Source of the DNA: CAWHJB01 sp963698715
Lineage (GTDB): Bacteria > Chloroflexota > Anaerolineae > Anaerolineales > UBA4823
NCBI GenBank assembly: GCA_963698715.1
Contig: CAVORW010000004.1
Coordinates: 620,001 to 684,000, forward strand
Length of the DNA stretch: 64,000 bases
Direction of reading: 5' to 3'
Part shown: piece by piece, positions 33,376 to 42,304 of the stretch
Layout: each line of letters starts with the position of its first letter
How positions within the stretch are numbered: the first letter of the stretch is position 1
Notes under the pieces: model-generated
Seen by the model: only the letters and a program-made list of their open reading frames with translations
What the model was told of the DNA's origin: nothing
The model's database searches: none
Made by a program: the position numbers and the translations under genes

Positions 33376-34356
33376 CTACGAATGTCCTAAAACCGGGTGA
33401 GGTTGATAAAGTTCTTCTAAATACTGTATATCATCTGTGGAAAGCTCGATCTCCAGAGCGCCAATTGCCTGTTCAAGCTGGTACATCTTACTCGCGCCAA
33501 CAATTGGGGCTGTCACGCCAGGCTTGCAAAGCAGCCATGCCAAAGCGACCTGGGCCGGCTCAACTTCAAGCCGCTCAGCAAGCGCTACCACACGCTCAAC
33601 AATTTGAAAATCATTTTCGCGATAATACATCTGCTGGGCATAATCATCTGTTTTTGCGCGAGTAGTATCGCCAAATTCTTCTCGTCTGCGATTGCCTGCC
33701 AGGAAGCCGCGGGCCAGCGGGCTCCAGGGGATCACGCCAATCCCTTCAGCCTGGCAAAGGGCGATCATCTCGCGTTCCTCCTCCCGGTAGACGAGATTGT
33801 AATGATTCTGCATCGATACGAAACGAGTCCAGCCACGCAAATCTACCAGGCCAAGAGATTTAGCAAACTGCCAGGCATACATGCTCGAAGCGCCGATATA
33901 GCGCGCCTTCCCAGATTTGACAACATCATGCAGCGCCTCCATAGTTTCCTCAATGGGTGTTGTTTCATCCCAGCGATGAATCTGGTACAGGTCCACATAA
34001 TCAGTGCCCAGCCGCTTGAGGCTGGCATCAACAGCTGTCATAATATGGACCCGGGAGAGCCCACGCTGGTTAGGTCCATCACCTGTTGGAAAATAGACTT
34101 TCGTCGCGATAACTACTTCATCCCGCCGGGCAAAATCTCTCAGAGCGCGGCCAGTAATTTCCTCGCTGATACCCTGAGAATACATATCCGCCGTATCGAA
34201 AAAATTAATCCCGGCTTCTATTGCTTTCTGAATGAATGGCCGGCTGAGTTCTTCATCCAATACCCAGTCCCGCCATTCCGGCGTGCCATACGTCATCATA
34301 CCCAGGCAGATCCGCGAAACCTTTAAACCCGATTTTCCCAAATTACTGTACTTCAT
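33376..34356 (-). CDS. Aldo/keto reductase
   Basis: A 326-residue NADPH-dependent TIM-barrel reductase. The catalytic tetrad is visible: Asp and Tyr in FFDTADMYSQG, Lys in VVIATKVYFP and His in YQIHRWD. The cofactor segment near IVGASKMYQLEQAIGA completes the fold. It resembles the YajO/YghZ-type group with broad aldehyde or keto specificity. GGAGG precedes the ATG by five bases. No pathway neighbour points to a substrate. Confidence 0.92.
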   Translation of the reverse strand: MKYSNLGKSGLKVSRICLGMMTYGTPEWRDWVLDEELSRPFIQKAIEAGINFFDTADMYSQGISEEITGRALRDFARRDEVVIATKVYFPTGDGPNQRGLSRVHIMTAVDASLKRLGTDYVDLYQIHRWDETTPIEETMEALHDVVKSGKARYIGASSMYAWQFAKSLGLVDLRGWTRFVSMQNHYNLVYREEEREMIALCQAEGIGVIPWSPLARGFLAGNRRREEFGDTTRAKTDDYAQQMYYRENDFQIVERVVALAERLEVEPAQVALAWLLCKPGVTAPIVGASKMYQLEQAIGALEIELSTDDIQYLEELYQPHPVLGHS

Positions 34357-34475
34357 CGTGACCTCCAGGCTACCAAACGTGTTTTAAGCGAAACGGGTGT
34401 ACGTAGGCCATACGCCCCCAAGCATACCCATTTTTTAGTCATTACTGCCAGGAGCTGAGCAGGGAAAGATTGAAA

Positions 34476-35066
34476 TCAATGTTTGCGACAGAGCAATAAT
34501 CCTTTCCCAATGGGAACCACAAGTCCATCAACCCGGGCGTCCGCCAATGCGTAATCCCTGACCGATTGAAGCTGCTCTTGGTGGCTGAAAAAATTATCCG
34601 CCACAAACAATCCACCTGCCACCAGCCTTGGCACGACCAGATCGTAACATTCCTGATAAACGTCCTTTTCCGCGTCCAAAAAACAAAAAGCGATCTGTTG
34701 GAATTCGGGCAGACGCATCCGGGCATCTGCATGCACGAGTTCTACAAAGTCCCCAACCTGAGCCTCGATCAGGGTCTGGCGCGCCAGCTCAATCTTCTTA
34801 GCCAGGATTTCAAATGTCACAAGGCGATCTCCGCGCTGGCGGCAGGCCAATGCCAGCCACAAGCTGGAATATCCAGCGCTGGCTCCGATCTCCAGCACAG
34901 CCCCGTCAGGTGCCCCAGCGCACAGTAATGCTAAAAACTTTCCCGTCTCTGGCGGAATCTGGCGCAGTCTCTGTAAGCGGGGTGTTCCATCCTCCCGATC
35001 GTGCTGGTCCCTGGCTTCTAAAACTTCCATCCGCTGCTTGACTGCCACAGGGATATTGTGAAACAT
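34476..35066 (-). CDS. SAM-dependent O-methyltransferase (CCoAOMT-like)
   Basis: A 196-residue class I methyltransferase of the family 3 O-methyltransferases. It has SAM motif I LEIGASAGYSSLWLA, VTFEILAKKIELARQTL (ribose-binding acid), HADARMRLPEF, and the metal-linked LDAEKDVYQECYDLVVPRL. GGAG lies eight bases before the ATG. The natural substrate is unknown; catechol-type small molecules or tRNA are used by relatives. Confidence 0.88.
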   Translation of the reverse strand: MFHNIPVAVKQRMEVLEARDQHDREDGTPRLQRLRQIPPETGKFLALLCAGAPDGAVLEIGASAGYSSLWLALACRQRGDRLVTFEILAKKIELARQTLIEAQVGDFVELVHADARMRLPEFQQIAFCFLDAEKDVYQECYDLVVPRLVAGGLFVADNFFSHQEQLQSVRDYALADARVDGLVVPIGKGLLLCRKH

Positions 35067-35108
35067 AGGACTTACTCCGATTAAGGCTGTTCCTTCAGAG
35101 ATAATTTA

Positions 35109-36812
35109 TCAAACTTGCTCCAGCTCTGCAATCGTTTTCATTGCCAGATCAACAGCCTGGCCTAAGGTTTGCTCATCAAAGGCAAACATTGCTCCAGCCA
35201 CAGAATAGAGCTTTGGCAGAGAAACCGTCCCACCCAGGGCTAGCGCTTTACGATAATCGGTTACAGCCTGGGGCTGGTTCGAGGTTGCATTTCGCCAGAT
35301 CTGGATCGAACCAAGCTGCGCCATGCCGTACTCCACATAATAAAATGGGACCTGGAAGATATGCAGCTTGCGGTGCCAGCCAGTTTCCATCTCCTGCTCC
35401 AGACCGCTCCAATCCACGCCCTGCATAAAACGTTTCCACAAACTGGACCAGGCCGCATCACAGCTGCCTGAATCCGATGCTTCTTCCGGATTTTGGTACA
35501 CCCAATGCTGGAAAGCATCAACTACCGCCATATATGGCCAGAACAGGATGGCGCTTTCCAGATGCTCGATTCTAGCCCTGGCCGCTTCCTGGCTGGTATA
35601 AAACCCCCCATATTCTTTACTCAGATATGGGGCCGCAAGCAGTTCCATCCCCATAGACGCCACTTCAGCAAATTCCATGCTGACCTGCAGCTGCTGGTAA
35701 TACGGCAAGCTACTGGATTCAAAGACATGGAACGCGTGCCCACCTTCGTGCAGCAAGGTCTGAACATCATCATGCACGCCAACCGCATTCATAAATATGA
35801 AAGGCCGTCGCTGAACGTAGAACTCTGTGCAGAATCCTCCAGGCGCTTTGCCCTTACGATTGTCCAGATCCAATAAGTTCTCGGTCCGCATGGTAGCAAA
35901 ATATTTACCCAGCTGCGGATCGACATGATCGAAGATGGTTTCAATTCCGTTTTCCAAATCTTCAATCGACTGGTATGGGCGAAGAGGTGACCGATCCTGG
36001 ACATCCACATCCAGGTCCCATGGCCGTAAGGAAGCCACTGCCAGGCTTTGGCGGCGCTTTTCATATATTTTGCGGGCAGCCGGAACCACTATATTTTCAA
36101 TCGCCCCGTGAAAATGTTCGCAATCCTCCGGGGTGTAATCAAAGCGAAGCAGGTTGCGCCACATATAATCACGATAGCTGGGCAAATCAGCGTTAGCAGC
36201 GATACGAGTTCGCAAGCCCAACAGACGGCCCCATAAATCATTCAGCGCTTCCCGGTCGGCGAGCTGTCGTTCCATTGAGATACGCCAGGCTCGTTCGCGG
36301 CGCTGGCGGTCCGCATCTTGATAGATAGTTTTGAGCTGAGAGATCGTCAGATCCTCACCTTCCCATTCAACGGTCTGAGCGCCAACAACTTTATCATATT
36401 CAATCCCGAGCTTGATCTCTTCGCTCAGCAAAGGCAGGTTCTCCTGGCGAAAGAGCATGGCCTCGGCTCGCAGGTTGCGAAGGGGAATATCAAATCCACT
36501 CGGTTCCAGGCCGCTTGCGAGCAGTTTCTCTTTCAACTTCTGTTCCATCTGGCGTGAGGGCGGATAGATCTGATCTAAAAACGCCTGATAGTGTTGTTCA
36601 GATTCCAGGTTAGTCGTATCCACTGCAGTGGCGACATGCAGCCTGGTAAAAGTTTCCTGCACCAGATTGGTTAATTGGGTCCAGTCTGCCAGCCATGCAT
36701 CAACGTTCGTCAAACTAATTGGGCGTTCAATCAGGGCTTGATAATGGGGCGCGATTTGCGACCAGGGCCAATCCATAAACTCCTGGGCGGATTTGGGCAA
36801 TTCAGTAGCCAT
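35109..36812 (-). CDS. M3-family oligoendopeptidase (PepF-like)
   Basis: A 567-residue cytosolic zinc oligopeptidase of the thimet/oligoendopeptidase F family. The zinc site is HEGGHAFHVF (HExxH form) with the downstream Glu in SMEFAEVASMGMELLA. The N-terminal helical region with coiled segments encloses the channel. ATG 36812 (MATELPKSAQ) has AAGGA seven bases upstream, so it is preferred to an in-frame ATG at 36845. The nested insertion elements begin about 40 bases upstream and may have replaced the original promoter. Confidence 0.92.
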   Translation of the reverse strand: MATELPKSAQEFMDWPWSQIAPHYQALIERPISLTNVDAWLADWTQLTNLVQETFTRLHVATAVDTTNLESEQHYQAFLDQIYPPSRQMEQKLKEKLLASGLEPSGFDIPLRNLRAEAMLFRQENLPLLSEEIKLGIEYDKVVGAQTVEWEGEDLTISQLKTIYQDADRQRRERAWRISMERQLADREALNDLWGRLLGLRTRIAANADLPSYRDYMWRNLLRFDYTPEDCEHFHGAIENIVVPAARKIYEKRRQSLAVASLRPWDLDVDVQDRSPLRPYQSIEDLENGIETIFDHVDPQLGKYFATMRTENLLDLDNRKGKAPGGFCTEFYVQRRPFIFMNAVGVHDDVQTLLHEGGHAFHVFESSSLPYYQQLQVSMEFAEVASMGMELLAAPYLSKEYGGFYTSQEAARARIEHLESAILFWPYMAVVDAFQHWVYQNPEEASDSGSCDAAWSSLWKRFMQGVDWSGLEQEMETGWHRKLHIFQVPFYYVEYGMAQLGSIQIWRNATSNQPQAVTDYRKALALGGTVSLPKLYSVAGAMFAFDEQTLGQAVDLAMKTIAELEQV

Positions 36813-36909
36813 ACATTCGTCCTTTCCTAGGGAAAATTTCATCATTCTTGTCGGCGGAAACCACTCGCTTTAGCGGGTGGAGGAAGCCGACATCTCCTTT
36901 CGTATCTAC

Positions 36910-38405
36910 TTTGACAATGTCACATTAAGTATCCGGCTTCCCATTAGCTGAACGCAGGCGGGATTTGCGGGAGCGAGTTCGATTGATCAGGTGAGTCGTC
37001 ACCAACTGAGCCGAATCTTCCGGGGAAAGCTGGGGGAGCGGCATGGCTGCACGAAGTAATTCTCGCACATTACCAACCAATAACTGAGGCAAAACATCCA
37101 CATCATATTTCGCCAGTAGAGCCGGGTCTTGCTTGAAACGCTGCATCCAATCCAGGCGGGTTTCTGCCACGAACCAAGCAGCCAGGATAGTCAGAGCGAG
37201 TTGATGTTGCCAGGCTCGATATTTTCGAGCTTGGAATTCATCCCAACCGATTTCGCCTTTGGCATCTTGGTTGCTCCGTTCGATCAAGTAGCGATGCGTT
37301 TTGCGCCAGGCCATGCTTTCCAGGGAAATATCTTCAGCGGCATTACTCAAGGCGTAAGTGACTTGGCTGGGATCTTTGCGAACCAGCAGCCATTCCTGAC
37401 GTGCGATGGTGCCGTACATCACCCACACCCGAGTACGCGCAAAATCCGCTTGGAGATAGCCTCTTTCATGCGGGCGTAAACGGATCGTTTGCCACTCCAG
37501 ATCCGGCTGTAACGCTCACACTTCGTACGAGAGGTTCCTTCGATCTTAGGGTTCTTAGAAGGCTTCCCCTGCTTGGTCAGCGGATACACCACCGTGGGCT
37601 GTTCGAGATAGACCTGGGTATCGACCGGAATATCGCCATAATATTCGATCCCGGCCGCATCCAAGTGTTGACGTAGCGCTTCGTTCCGTCCATATAAATC
37701 GTCCATCACCACGGCCTCAAAGGGAATTTCCCCGGCCTGCACTCTTTGGATCATCTGCCAGCCCAACTCAGGCTTCTTCTTGAAGGTGAGTTGATCGGGA
37801 ATCCCAACCGTCTTCCTCTTGTCGGCATAGGCGGCTTCAAACCAACGGGCGGGGAGATAGAGTTCCCCATCGATCCAGGTGTTGACGACTGGTGTGACCA
37901 GGGACAAAAATACACCCACCTGGCTCATTTCAATCTTCCCCAAACGACCGTTATGCTGTCGTCCCGCTCCCGCACTCTCCCCACCGGCCTTCTCTTCTGC
38001 ACTTTCATCCAAAACCAAGATGGCGCCTTGAAAAGCTGGGTGCGATTTGATCTCCGCCTGGACCGCTTCGATGAGATCCGCACCCGACCAGGGCGAGTTA
38101 CTGATAAAGTGTTGCAAGTTCTGCCCGGACACTTCTGCCTTGCGGCCAATATTGGCGATATTGCGCTTGGTTTCCATGCGTAGTAAGCCGCTTACGTAGT
38201 CAAACGCATACTGGCTGATATCCCGGGTTTGGGTCTCCAGGTAAGCGTGAAAACGTCTACAATATTCGCTAAGGCGTTTTTCCAGTTGGCCAAATTCCTC
38301 CAAGGGTATGCCCCATTGGATGGCTTCAGTTGTCGCATCTTTTTTTTGTCCATACCATTATCTTATGCCATTTTCGGGTAATTGTGTTAATGTGACATTG
38401 TCAAA
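36910..38405 (-). mobile_element. IS701-type insertion sequence, 1,496 bp
   Basis: Perfect 19-bp terminal inverted repeats: TTTGACAATGTCACATTAA at 36910-36928 and its complement at 38387-38405. The target duplication is CTAC at 36906-36909 and 38406-38409. It carries one frameshifted transposase. The insertion point falls in the stop codon and terminal repeat of the IS66-type element and happens to restore a TAG stop there. Confidence 0.92.
36925..38303 (-). pseudogene. IS701-family DDE transposase, frameshifted
   Basis: The upstream frame (38303 to 37419) contains the IS701/DDE_5 core: GAILVLDESAEEKAGGESAG, QHNGRLGKIEMSQVGVFL, DGELYLPARWF and VVMDDLYGRN. It loses phase near 37485 at SGKR; the continuation (RPHERGYLQADFARTRVWVM, then the acid block HRYLIERSNQDAKGEIGWDEF) is in the next frame and ends at 36925. 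One missing base explains it. A possible second shift lies in an A8 run (38340-38347), because ATG 38353 is in frame with the body only if one A is added. Without repair or slippage no full transposase would be made. Confidence 0.88.
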
Positions 38406-39794
38406 CTACTCACCAACAGCGGGAATAGGAAGAGCGGGCGGACCGAAAAGGGACTGAATAGCGTCGAAAGCTCGTGTGCCGGAGAGTTCAGCCGTATCAA
38501 TCACCGAAGCCAGGGCAGCGTATGTTTTCGCACCCCAGTCGGAGCGGAAACCGCCCGTGACCTTGCGATGGATGACCGACGGGCGTAAGGCGCGCTCGGT
38601 CACATTATTGGTTGGCTCAACGTCCGTGCGATACAGGAAAACGAACAGAGCTTGGCGATATTTTTGGTAGCGACGTTGCAAGGTTTTGGCTTTGGGTGGT
38701 GAAAGCGAACGCTGCAACAGCCAGTCACACAGCCGTTCCAGGCGGACGATTTCAGTCGAGAATTGTTCTGGAGGCAAATGAGTGCGTTGATGATGAAGAT
38801 GGAAGGCAGCCCGAAACAGGGCTTGCATGGCTTGGGGCCAGAACAGGAGCGGATGTTCATCCACGACGGCTTGCAGGTTGCGCAATTGATGCGCCAGGCA
38901 GAGTTGTCGCTCATGAGCCGGGGCTTTCAACTGAGGACCCCAGCAATCACTTACCCAGACCTCGGCTTGCGATTGGCCCATGACTTCGTTGATGACATCC
39001 ACGCTCCGGTTGAAACGGATCACATGCAGCACGGTGTTGACGCTGCAAAACACCCATTCCCACCAGTTGTCCCCATCTACCCGGCTGCTGGTCTCATCAC
39101 AATGGATCACGGCACTCTGTTGAACGGCCACTTGCAAGGCTGCGGCTTTCTGGATGGCTTGCTTCCCAGCTCGTTTCATGATCTCGTCGATCCCACCCTG
39201 ACTGATCTCCACCCCGAACAGATCCAACAGGGCTTTCTGGGTGCGTTCATAGCTCATGTGCGTCTCTTGGCGGTAATACCCCACCGTGGCTTCCAGTCTG
39301 GCTCCGAAGGTCCGCTGCATCTCCAACCCACACGGCGGCGCTTGTACCTGGGCCTGCTCGCAATCCGGACAAACTACTTCGTACTGCCGTACTTCAATCA
39401 CTTGTGCTTTGGCTTCCGGCAGTTCCGTGATTTGATTGACCTTGACCAACCGGCCCGTCTCTCCGCTCAAATCTGCATGGCAGTGGCAGCATTGTTGCGG
39501 CACCATATGGACCACTTCATCCGCTTGCGCTACGAACTTTCGCTCGTGTTTCTCATGCCCCTGCGGTGGACCATGCCGGCGTTTGCGCCGTCCTTTGGGC
39601 TGATTACCCTTCTGATCCTTGGAGGGCGGCTGCGAAGAATTCTTCGACGTGGTCGGCGGCTTCTTCTGGTTCTGCTCGAACTTCAGCTTCAACGCTTCAA
39701 AGTCCGCCTGAAGTTTGGCAAGCTGCTCAGCTTGTTTCAGGATCAGATCGATCAGCTCTTCTTTGGTCAGGGCTTTCAGGTCTTCTCGCATCAT
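38406..39794 (-). CDS. IS66-family transposase
   Basis: A 462-residue intact transposase of the single-gene IS66 type. The order is: N-terminal coiled coil (EQLAKLQADFEALKLKFEQN), a Pro/Lys-rich linker, a zinc-finger region (CCHCHADL...CPDCE), then the DDE nuclease with Asp in AVIHCDETSSR, Asp in WVSDCWGPQ and Glu in NVTERALRPS. The TAG stop codon is the CTAC duplication produced by the neighbouring IS701-type insertion, and the natural stop would be the same. The accessory tnpA/tnpB genes of classical IS66 are absent. Confidence 0.95.
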   Translation of the reverse strand: MMREDLKALTKEELIDLILKQAEQLAKLQADFEALKLKFEQNQKKPPTTSKNSSQPPSKDQKGNQPKGRRKRRHGPPQGHEKHERKFVAQADEVVHMVPQQCCHCHADLSGETGRLVKVNQITELPEAKAQVIEVRQYEVVCPDCEQAQVQAPPCGLEMQRTFGARLEATVGYYRQETHMSYERTQKALLDLFGVEISQGGIDEIMKRAGKQAIQKAAALQVAVQQSAVIHCDETSSRVDGDNWWEWVFCSVNTVLHVIRFNRSVDVINEVMGQSQAEVWVSDCWGPQLKAPAHERQLCLAHQLRNLQAVVDEHPLLFWPQAMQALFRAAFHLHHQRTHLPPEQFSTEIVRLERLCDWLLQRSLSPPKAKTLQRRYQKYRQALFVFLYRTDVEPTNNVTERALRPSVIHRKVTGGFRSDWGAKTYAALASVIDTAELSGTRAFDAIQSLFGPPALPIPAVGE

Positions 39795-39857
39795 AGGCTG
39801 AGAATTTTACCAAATTTTGTCAGGCTTTTGCAACCCGGTGAGTAGATACCCCCTTTC

Positions 39858-40106
39858 TATAGTACAATTGTTCTAACAAACTGCGCTGTTGTTTGCGGGA
39901 AGTACGAGAAATTCCTGCAAGCAGGGCTGCTGCGGGCCGACCCCGCTCTCTCTCGTAAGAGAAGTCAACCAGCCGAAACGCCGCCGGGTACAACAGCGCA
40001 TAACCCGGAAGAACGGCGAATGTCTCGGAGTTGAGAAACGGTTTAGTACTTAGGGCACTCCACTACTCCAGTGACAAGCCACTCGCTTTAGCGGGTGGTA
40101 GTTGAC
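39858..40106 (+). ncRNA. Candidate orphan omega-RNA (reRNA) of an IS200/IS605 element
   Basis: Non-coding in all frames and full of stem-loops, including CCGCCGGG...CCCGG-CGG-like pairings near 39980-40015 and the terminal CCACTCGC/GCGGGTGG hairpin. This is the position and shape of the RNA that guides TnpB nucleases: an RNA read through the right end into flanking DNA, here TAACGAGCGTAAATAC from 40107. No tnpB is in the window. The call is by analogy only. Confidence 0.35.
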
Positions 40107-40260
40107 TAACGAGCGTAAATACGGGATCAATATCCCCAGATTCAGGAAAGAGGCAAGCTCCTGGATTTGAGTTTGAACAATCCCGAACTTTCGTTCACTA
40201 CAATCGAGCTTTTGATCAAGACTGATACAATTTTTAATACCTGTCTTGGCCCGTAGACGC

Positions 40261-41757
40261 TTACACCCGGGCTGGTACGACGGGTTTGCGTAAATGCCAA
40301 TCGGTTACCAGCTGGTACGCATTGGCAATATTAAACAAAAGTTGTTCGCGAAATTGCGGCCCCATAAACTGCATCCCAATCGGCAAGTCGTTCGAATCAA
40401 AACCGACCGGGAACGAAAGCCCCGGTACGCCCGCCAGGTTGGCAGGCAGCGTGAACACATCTTCCAGGTACATCGCCAATGGATCGTCGGTATGCTCTCC
40501 TATTCGAAAGGCAGTCGTTGGCGATACAGGAGCCGCGATCACATCTACTTCCTCAAACGCCGTTTCAAAATCTTGTTTGATCAAGGTGCGGACCTTTTGG
40601 GCCTGCCCATAATAGGCCTCGTAATAACCAGCGGAGAGAGCATAAGTGCCTAACATGATCCGGCGTTTAACCTCCGGCCCAAATTTTGCGCCGCGCGTCC
40701 GACGAAAGATCTCCCACATCGTATCAGCAGATAGTCGCGGTCCATAGCGAATCCCGTCGAAACGAGCCAGGTTCGCGGAGGCTTCTGCGGGTGCGATCAG
40801 ATAATAGACCGGCAGGGCATATTCAGTATGGGGAAGATGGATTGAATGAACGGAGGCTCCCAGATCTTCCAGCACTTGGATCGCCTGGCGTACTGCCTGC
40901 TCAACTTCAGGTTGGATGCCTTCGATAAAATACTCGGCCGGAACACCGATGCGGATGCCGCGCACATCGATATGTGCATCTCCGGTAGCCAGCTCAATGG
41001 TTGGTACCGGCAGATCCATCGTAGTTGCGTCTAATGGATCGTAACCGGCTATTTGCTCAAACACAATTGCCACATCGGCTGCGCTGCGCCCAAACGCGCC
41101 CACCACATCCAGTGATGAGCCGTAGGCTACCAGGCCATACCGCGATACCCGCCCGTAGGTCGGCTTGATGCCCGTTACACCACAAAAAGAAGCTGGCTGG
41201 CGGACACTACCGCCTGTATCTGTACCCAGCGCCACCGGCGCCAGCCGGGCGGCAATGGCCGCGGCACTGCCACCACTGGACCCCCCGGGCACATGGGATA
41301 AATTCCACGGGTTATGGGTCGGGCCATAAGCCGAGTTCTCCGTTGAAGATCCCATCGCGAACTCATCAGTATTGGTTTTTCCCAGTATCACAACCCCGGC
41401 AGCCTGCAACCGCGCAACTGCCGTAGCATTGTAAGGCGGGATGAAGCCTTCCAGGATCCGAGAGCCGCAAGTACAGGGCATTCCTTCCACACACAGCACA
41501 TCTTTGACTGCAACCGGCACACCCAACAGGGGCGGATAATCAGGCTGCGAATCTTCGCGGAATTGTCGCAGGCGTTGGTCGGCCATATCGGCCTGTGCCA
41601 ACGCGCTTTCCGGTCGGAGGGTGAGAAATGCTCGCAGCTGTGGCTCCAACTGCTCAATCCGCGCTAGATATGTGGTTGTCAATTCACGACTGGATAGGTC
41701 CCCGCTCTGCAGGGCAGATATCATTTGGGATAATGTCAGGTCGATCAAGTCGGACAT
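40261..41757 (-). CDS. gatA: Aspartyl/glutamyl-tRNA amidotransferase subunit A
   Basis: A 498-residue amidase-signature enzyme that hydrolyses glutamine and channels ammonia to GatB. The Ser-cisSer-Lys triad is visible: Lys in PVAVKDVLCVEG, and the serines in GGSSGGSAAAIAA and GTDTGGSVRQPASFCG. KTNTDEFAMGSSTENSA is the GatA-typical block. It follows gatC by 113 bases on the same strand. No ribosome binding site is obvious, and an upstream GC-rich 7-bp inverted repeat near 41802-41855 lies in the gap. Confidence 0.96.
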   Translation of the reverse strand: MSDLIDLTLSQMISALQSGDLSSRELTTTYLARIEQLEPQLRAFLTLRPESALAQADMADQRLRQFREDSQPDYPPLLGVPVAVKDVLCVEGMPCTCGSRILEGFIPPYNATAVARLQAAGVVILGKTNTDEFAMGSSTENSAYGPTHNPWNLSHVPGGSSGGSAAAIAARLAPVALGTDTGGSVRQPASFCGVTGIKPTYGRVSRYGLVAYGSSLDVVGAFGRSAADVAIVFEQIAGYDPLDATTMDLPVPTIELATGDAHIDVRGIRIGVPAEYFIEGIQPEVEQAVRQAIQVLEDLGASVHSIHLPHTEYALPVYYLIAPAEASANLARFDGIRYGPRLSADTMWEIFRRTRGAKFGPEVKRRIMLGTYALSAGYYEAYYGQAQKVRTLIKQDFETAFEEVDVIAAPVSPTTAFRIGEHTDDPLAMYLEDVFTLPANLAGVPGLSFPVGFDSNDLPIGMQFMGPQFREQLLFNIANAYQLVTDWHLRKPVVPARV

Positions 41758-41870
41758 GCTACAGGCCTTATATTGGGGTTACGCATATGCTACCACAGAC
41801 AAACCGCAGAGCGGAGTCACAAGTGTGCGACTGCCAATCTGCGGCTAAGCATGCGCCCGAATTGGATTAA

Positions 41871-42158
41871 TTATTCCAGAACAGGCGGCACCCGGAATTG
41901 GTTATCTTCGCTGTCCGAGGCATTCATCAAGAGCTCTTGTATCGATAGGCCAGGACGCGGCTCATCCTTGCGTAAAACGCTTCTGGACGGCAAAACGCTA
42001 GAAGTGGGCGGAATTTCGGAGGTATCCAGATCCTGTAAGCGGGCCGCATAATCCAGGATAGCGGAAAGCTGCTCGCGGAAGCGGTCCAATTCTTGCTCGC
42101 TCAATTCCAGGCGGGCCAATTCGGCAATATGGTCAACTTCTTGACGGGTCAGGCGCAT
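41871..42158 (-). CDS. gatC: Aspartyl/glutamyl-tRNA amidotransferase subunit C
   Basis: A 95-residue GatC, the strap that stabilises the GatA-GatB complex. The family start LTRQEVDHIAELARLELSEQ, and the later DTSEIPPTS and LRKDEPRPGLSIQELLMNA, are clear. There is no Shine-Dalgarno sequence; TATAAT ends seven bases before the ATG, so the mRNA is probably leaderless. The start codon lies in a perfect 16-bp inverted repeat. gatC and gatA form a transcription unit separate from gatB. Confidence 0.94.
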   Translation of the reverse strand: MRLTRQEVDHIAELARLELSEQELDRFREQLSAILDYAARLQDLDTSEIPPTSSVLPSRSVLRKDEPRPGLSIQELLMNASDSEDNQFRVPPVLE

Positions 42159-42189
42159 GCAAGCGATTATAACATCGCTTGCATGCGCC
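42152..42189 (-). promoter_or_regulatory. gatC promoter embedded in a perfect 16-bp inverted repeat
   Basis: GGCGCATGCAAGCGAT (42152-42167) and its exact complement (42174-42189) flank TATAAC. On the minus strand, TGTTATAAT (42174-42166) is an extended -10, and the A of ATG at 42158 falls where transcription should start. The palindrome could be an operator that overlaps the -10 and the start codon. Confidence 0.65.
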
Positions 42190-42304
42190 CCCGAGAATCA
42201 CTGCGGCGCAGCAGGCAACAATGCAGATTTATTCAATAAGCTTGATTGTCCCAGCGGGGTATCAGTGATACTTTGATATTTGACTTCCATATCTGATTTA
42301 ACGT

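Larger units (their letters stand above)
36902..39849 (-). mobile_element. IS66-family element, split by an IS701-type insertion
   Basis: The ends are the 13-bp inverted repeat GTATCTACTCACC (left copy split as 36902-36909 plus 38410-38414) and GGTGAGTAGATAC at 39837-39849. Flanking octamers CTCCTTTC (36894-36901) and CCCCTTTC (39850-39857) match at 7 of 8 positions, which fits the 8-bp duplication made by IS66. Without the insert the element is about 1,448 bp and carries one transposase. Confidence 0.8.
36850..40106. mobile_element. IS200/IS605-like remnant, interrupted by two other elements
   Basis: The left end is a nested hairpin (outer GTCGGC/GCCGAC at 36850-36855 and 36886-36891; inner CCACTCGC-TTTA-GCGGGTGG at 36861-36880). 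The right end repeats the same 20 bases at 40079-40098, followed by TTGAC (40102-40106), the type of site cut by TnpA. With the IS66-type insert removed, the two parts join into about 300 bases with no tnpA or tnpB. Family assignment is from end structure and recall, not a search. It is most like a non-autonomous palindrome-associated element. Confidence 0.6.

Noticed and set aside
33604..34326. A 240-codon plus-strand frame opposite the aldo/keto reductase
   Set aside because: Antisense to a strongly supported gene; no domain, no ribosome binding site.
38763..39845. A 360-codon plus-strand open frame opposite the IS66 transposase
   Set aside because: It is the antisense of a clear transposase with intact DDE motifs; the translation has no recognisable domain and its composition is that of a shadow frame.
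39858..40106. A tnpB 3' coding end overlapping the candidate omega-RNA
   Set aside because: All frames across the stretch contain early stops and no CxxC or RuvC residues were seen.
40107..40124. A 12-base match between the putative guide (GCGTAAATACGG) and 43481-43492
   Set aside because: The match is too short, lies in an unrelated terminator region and differs in the first bases; chance is a sufficient explanation.
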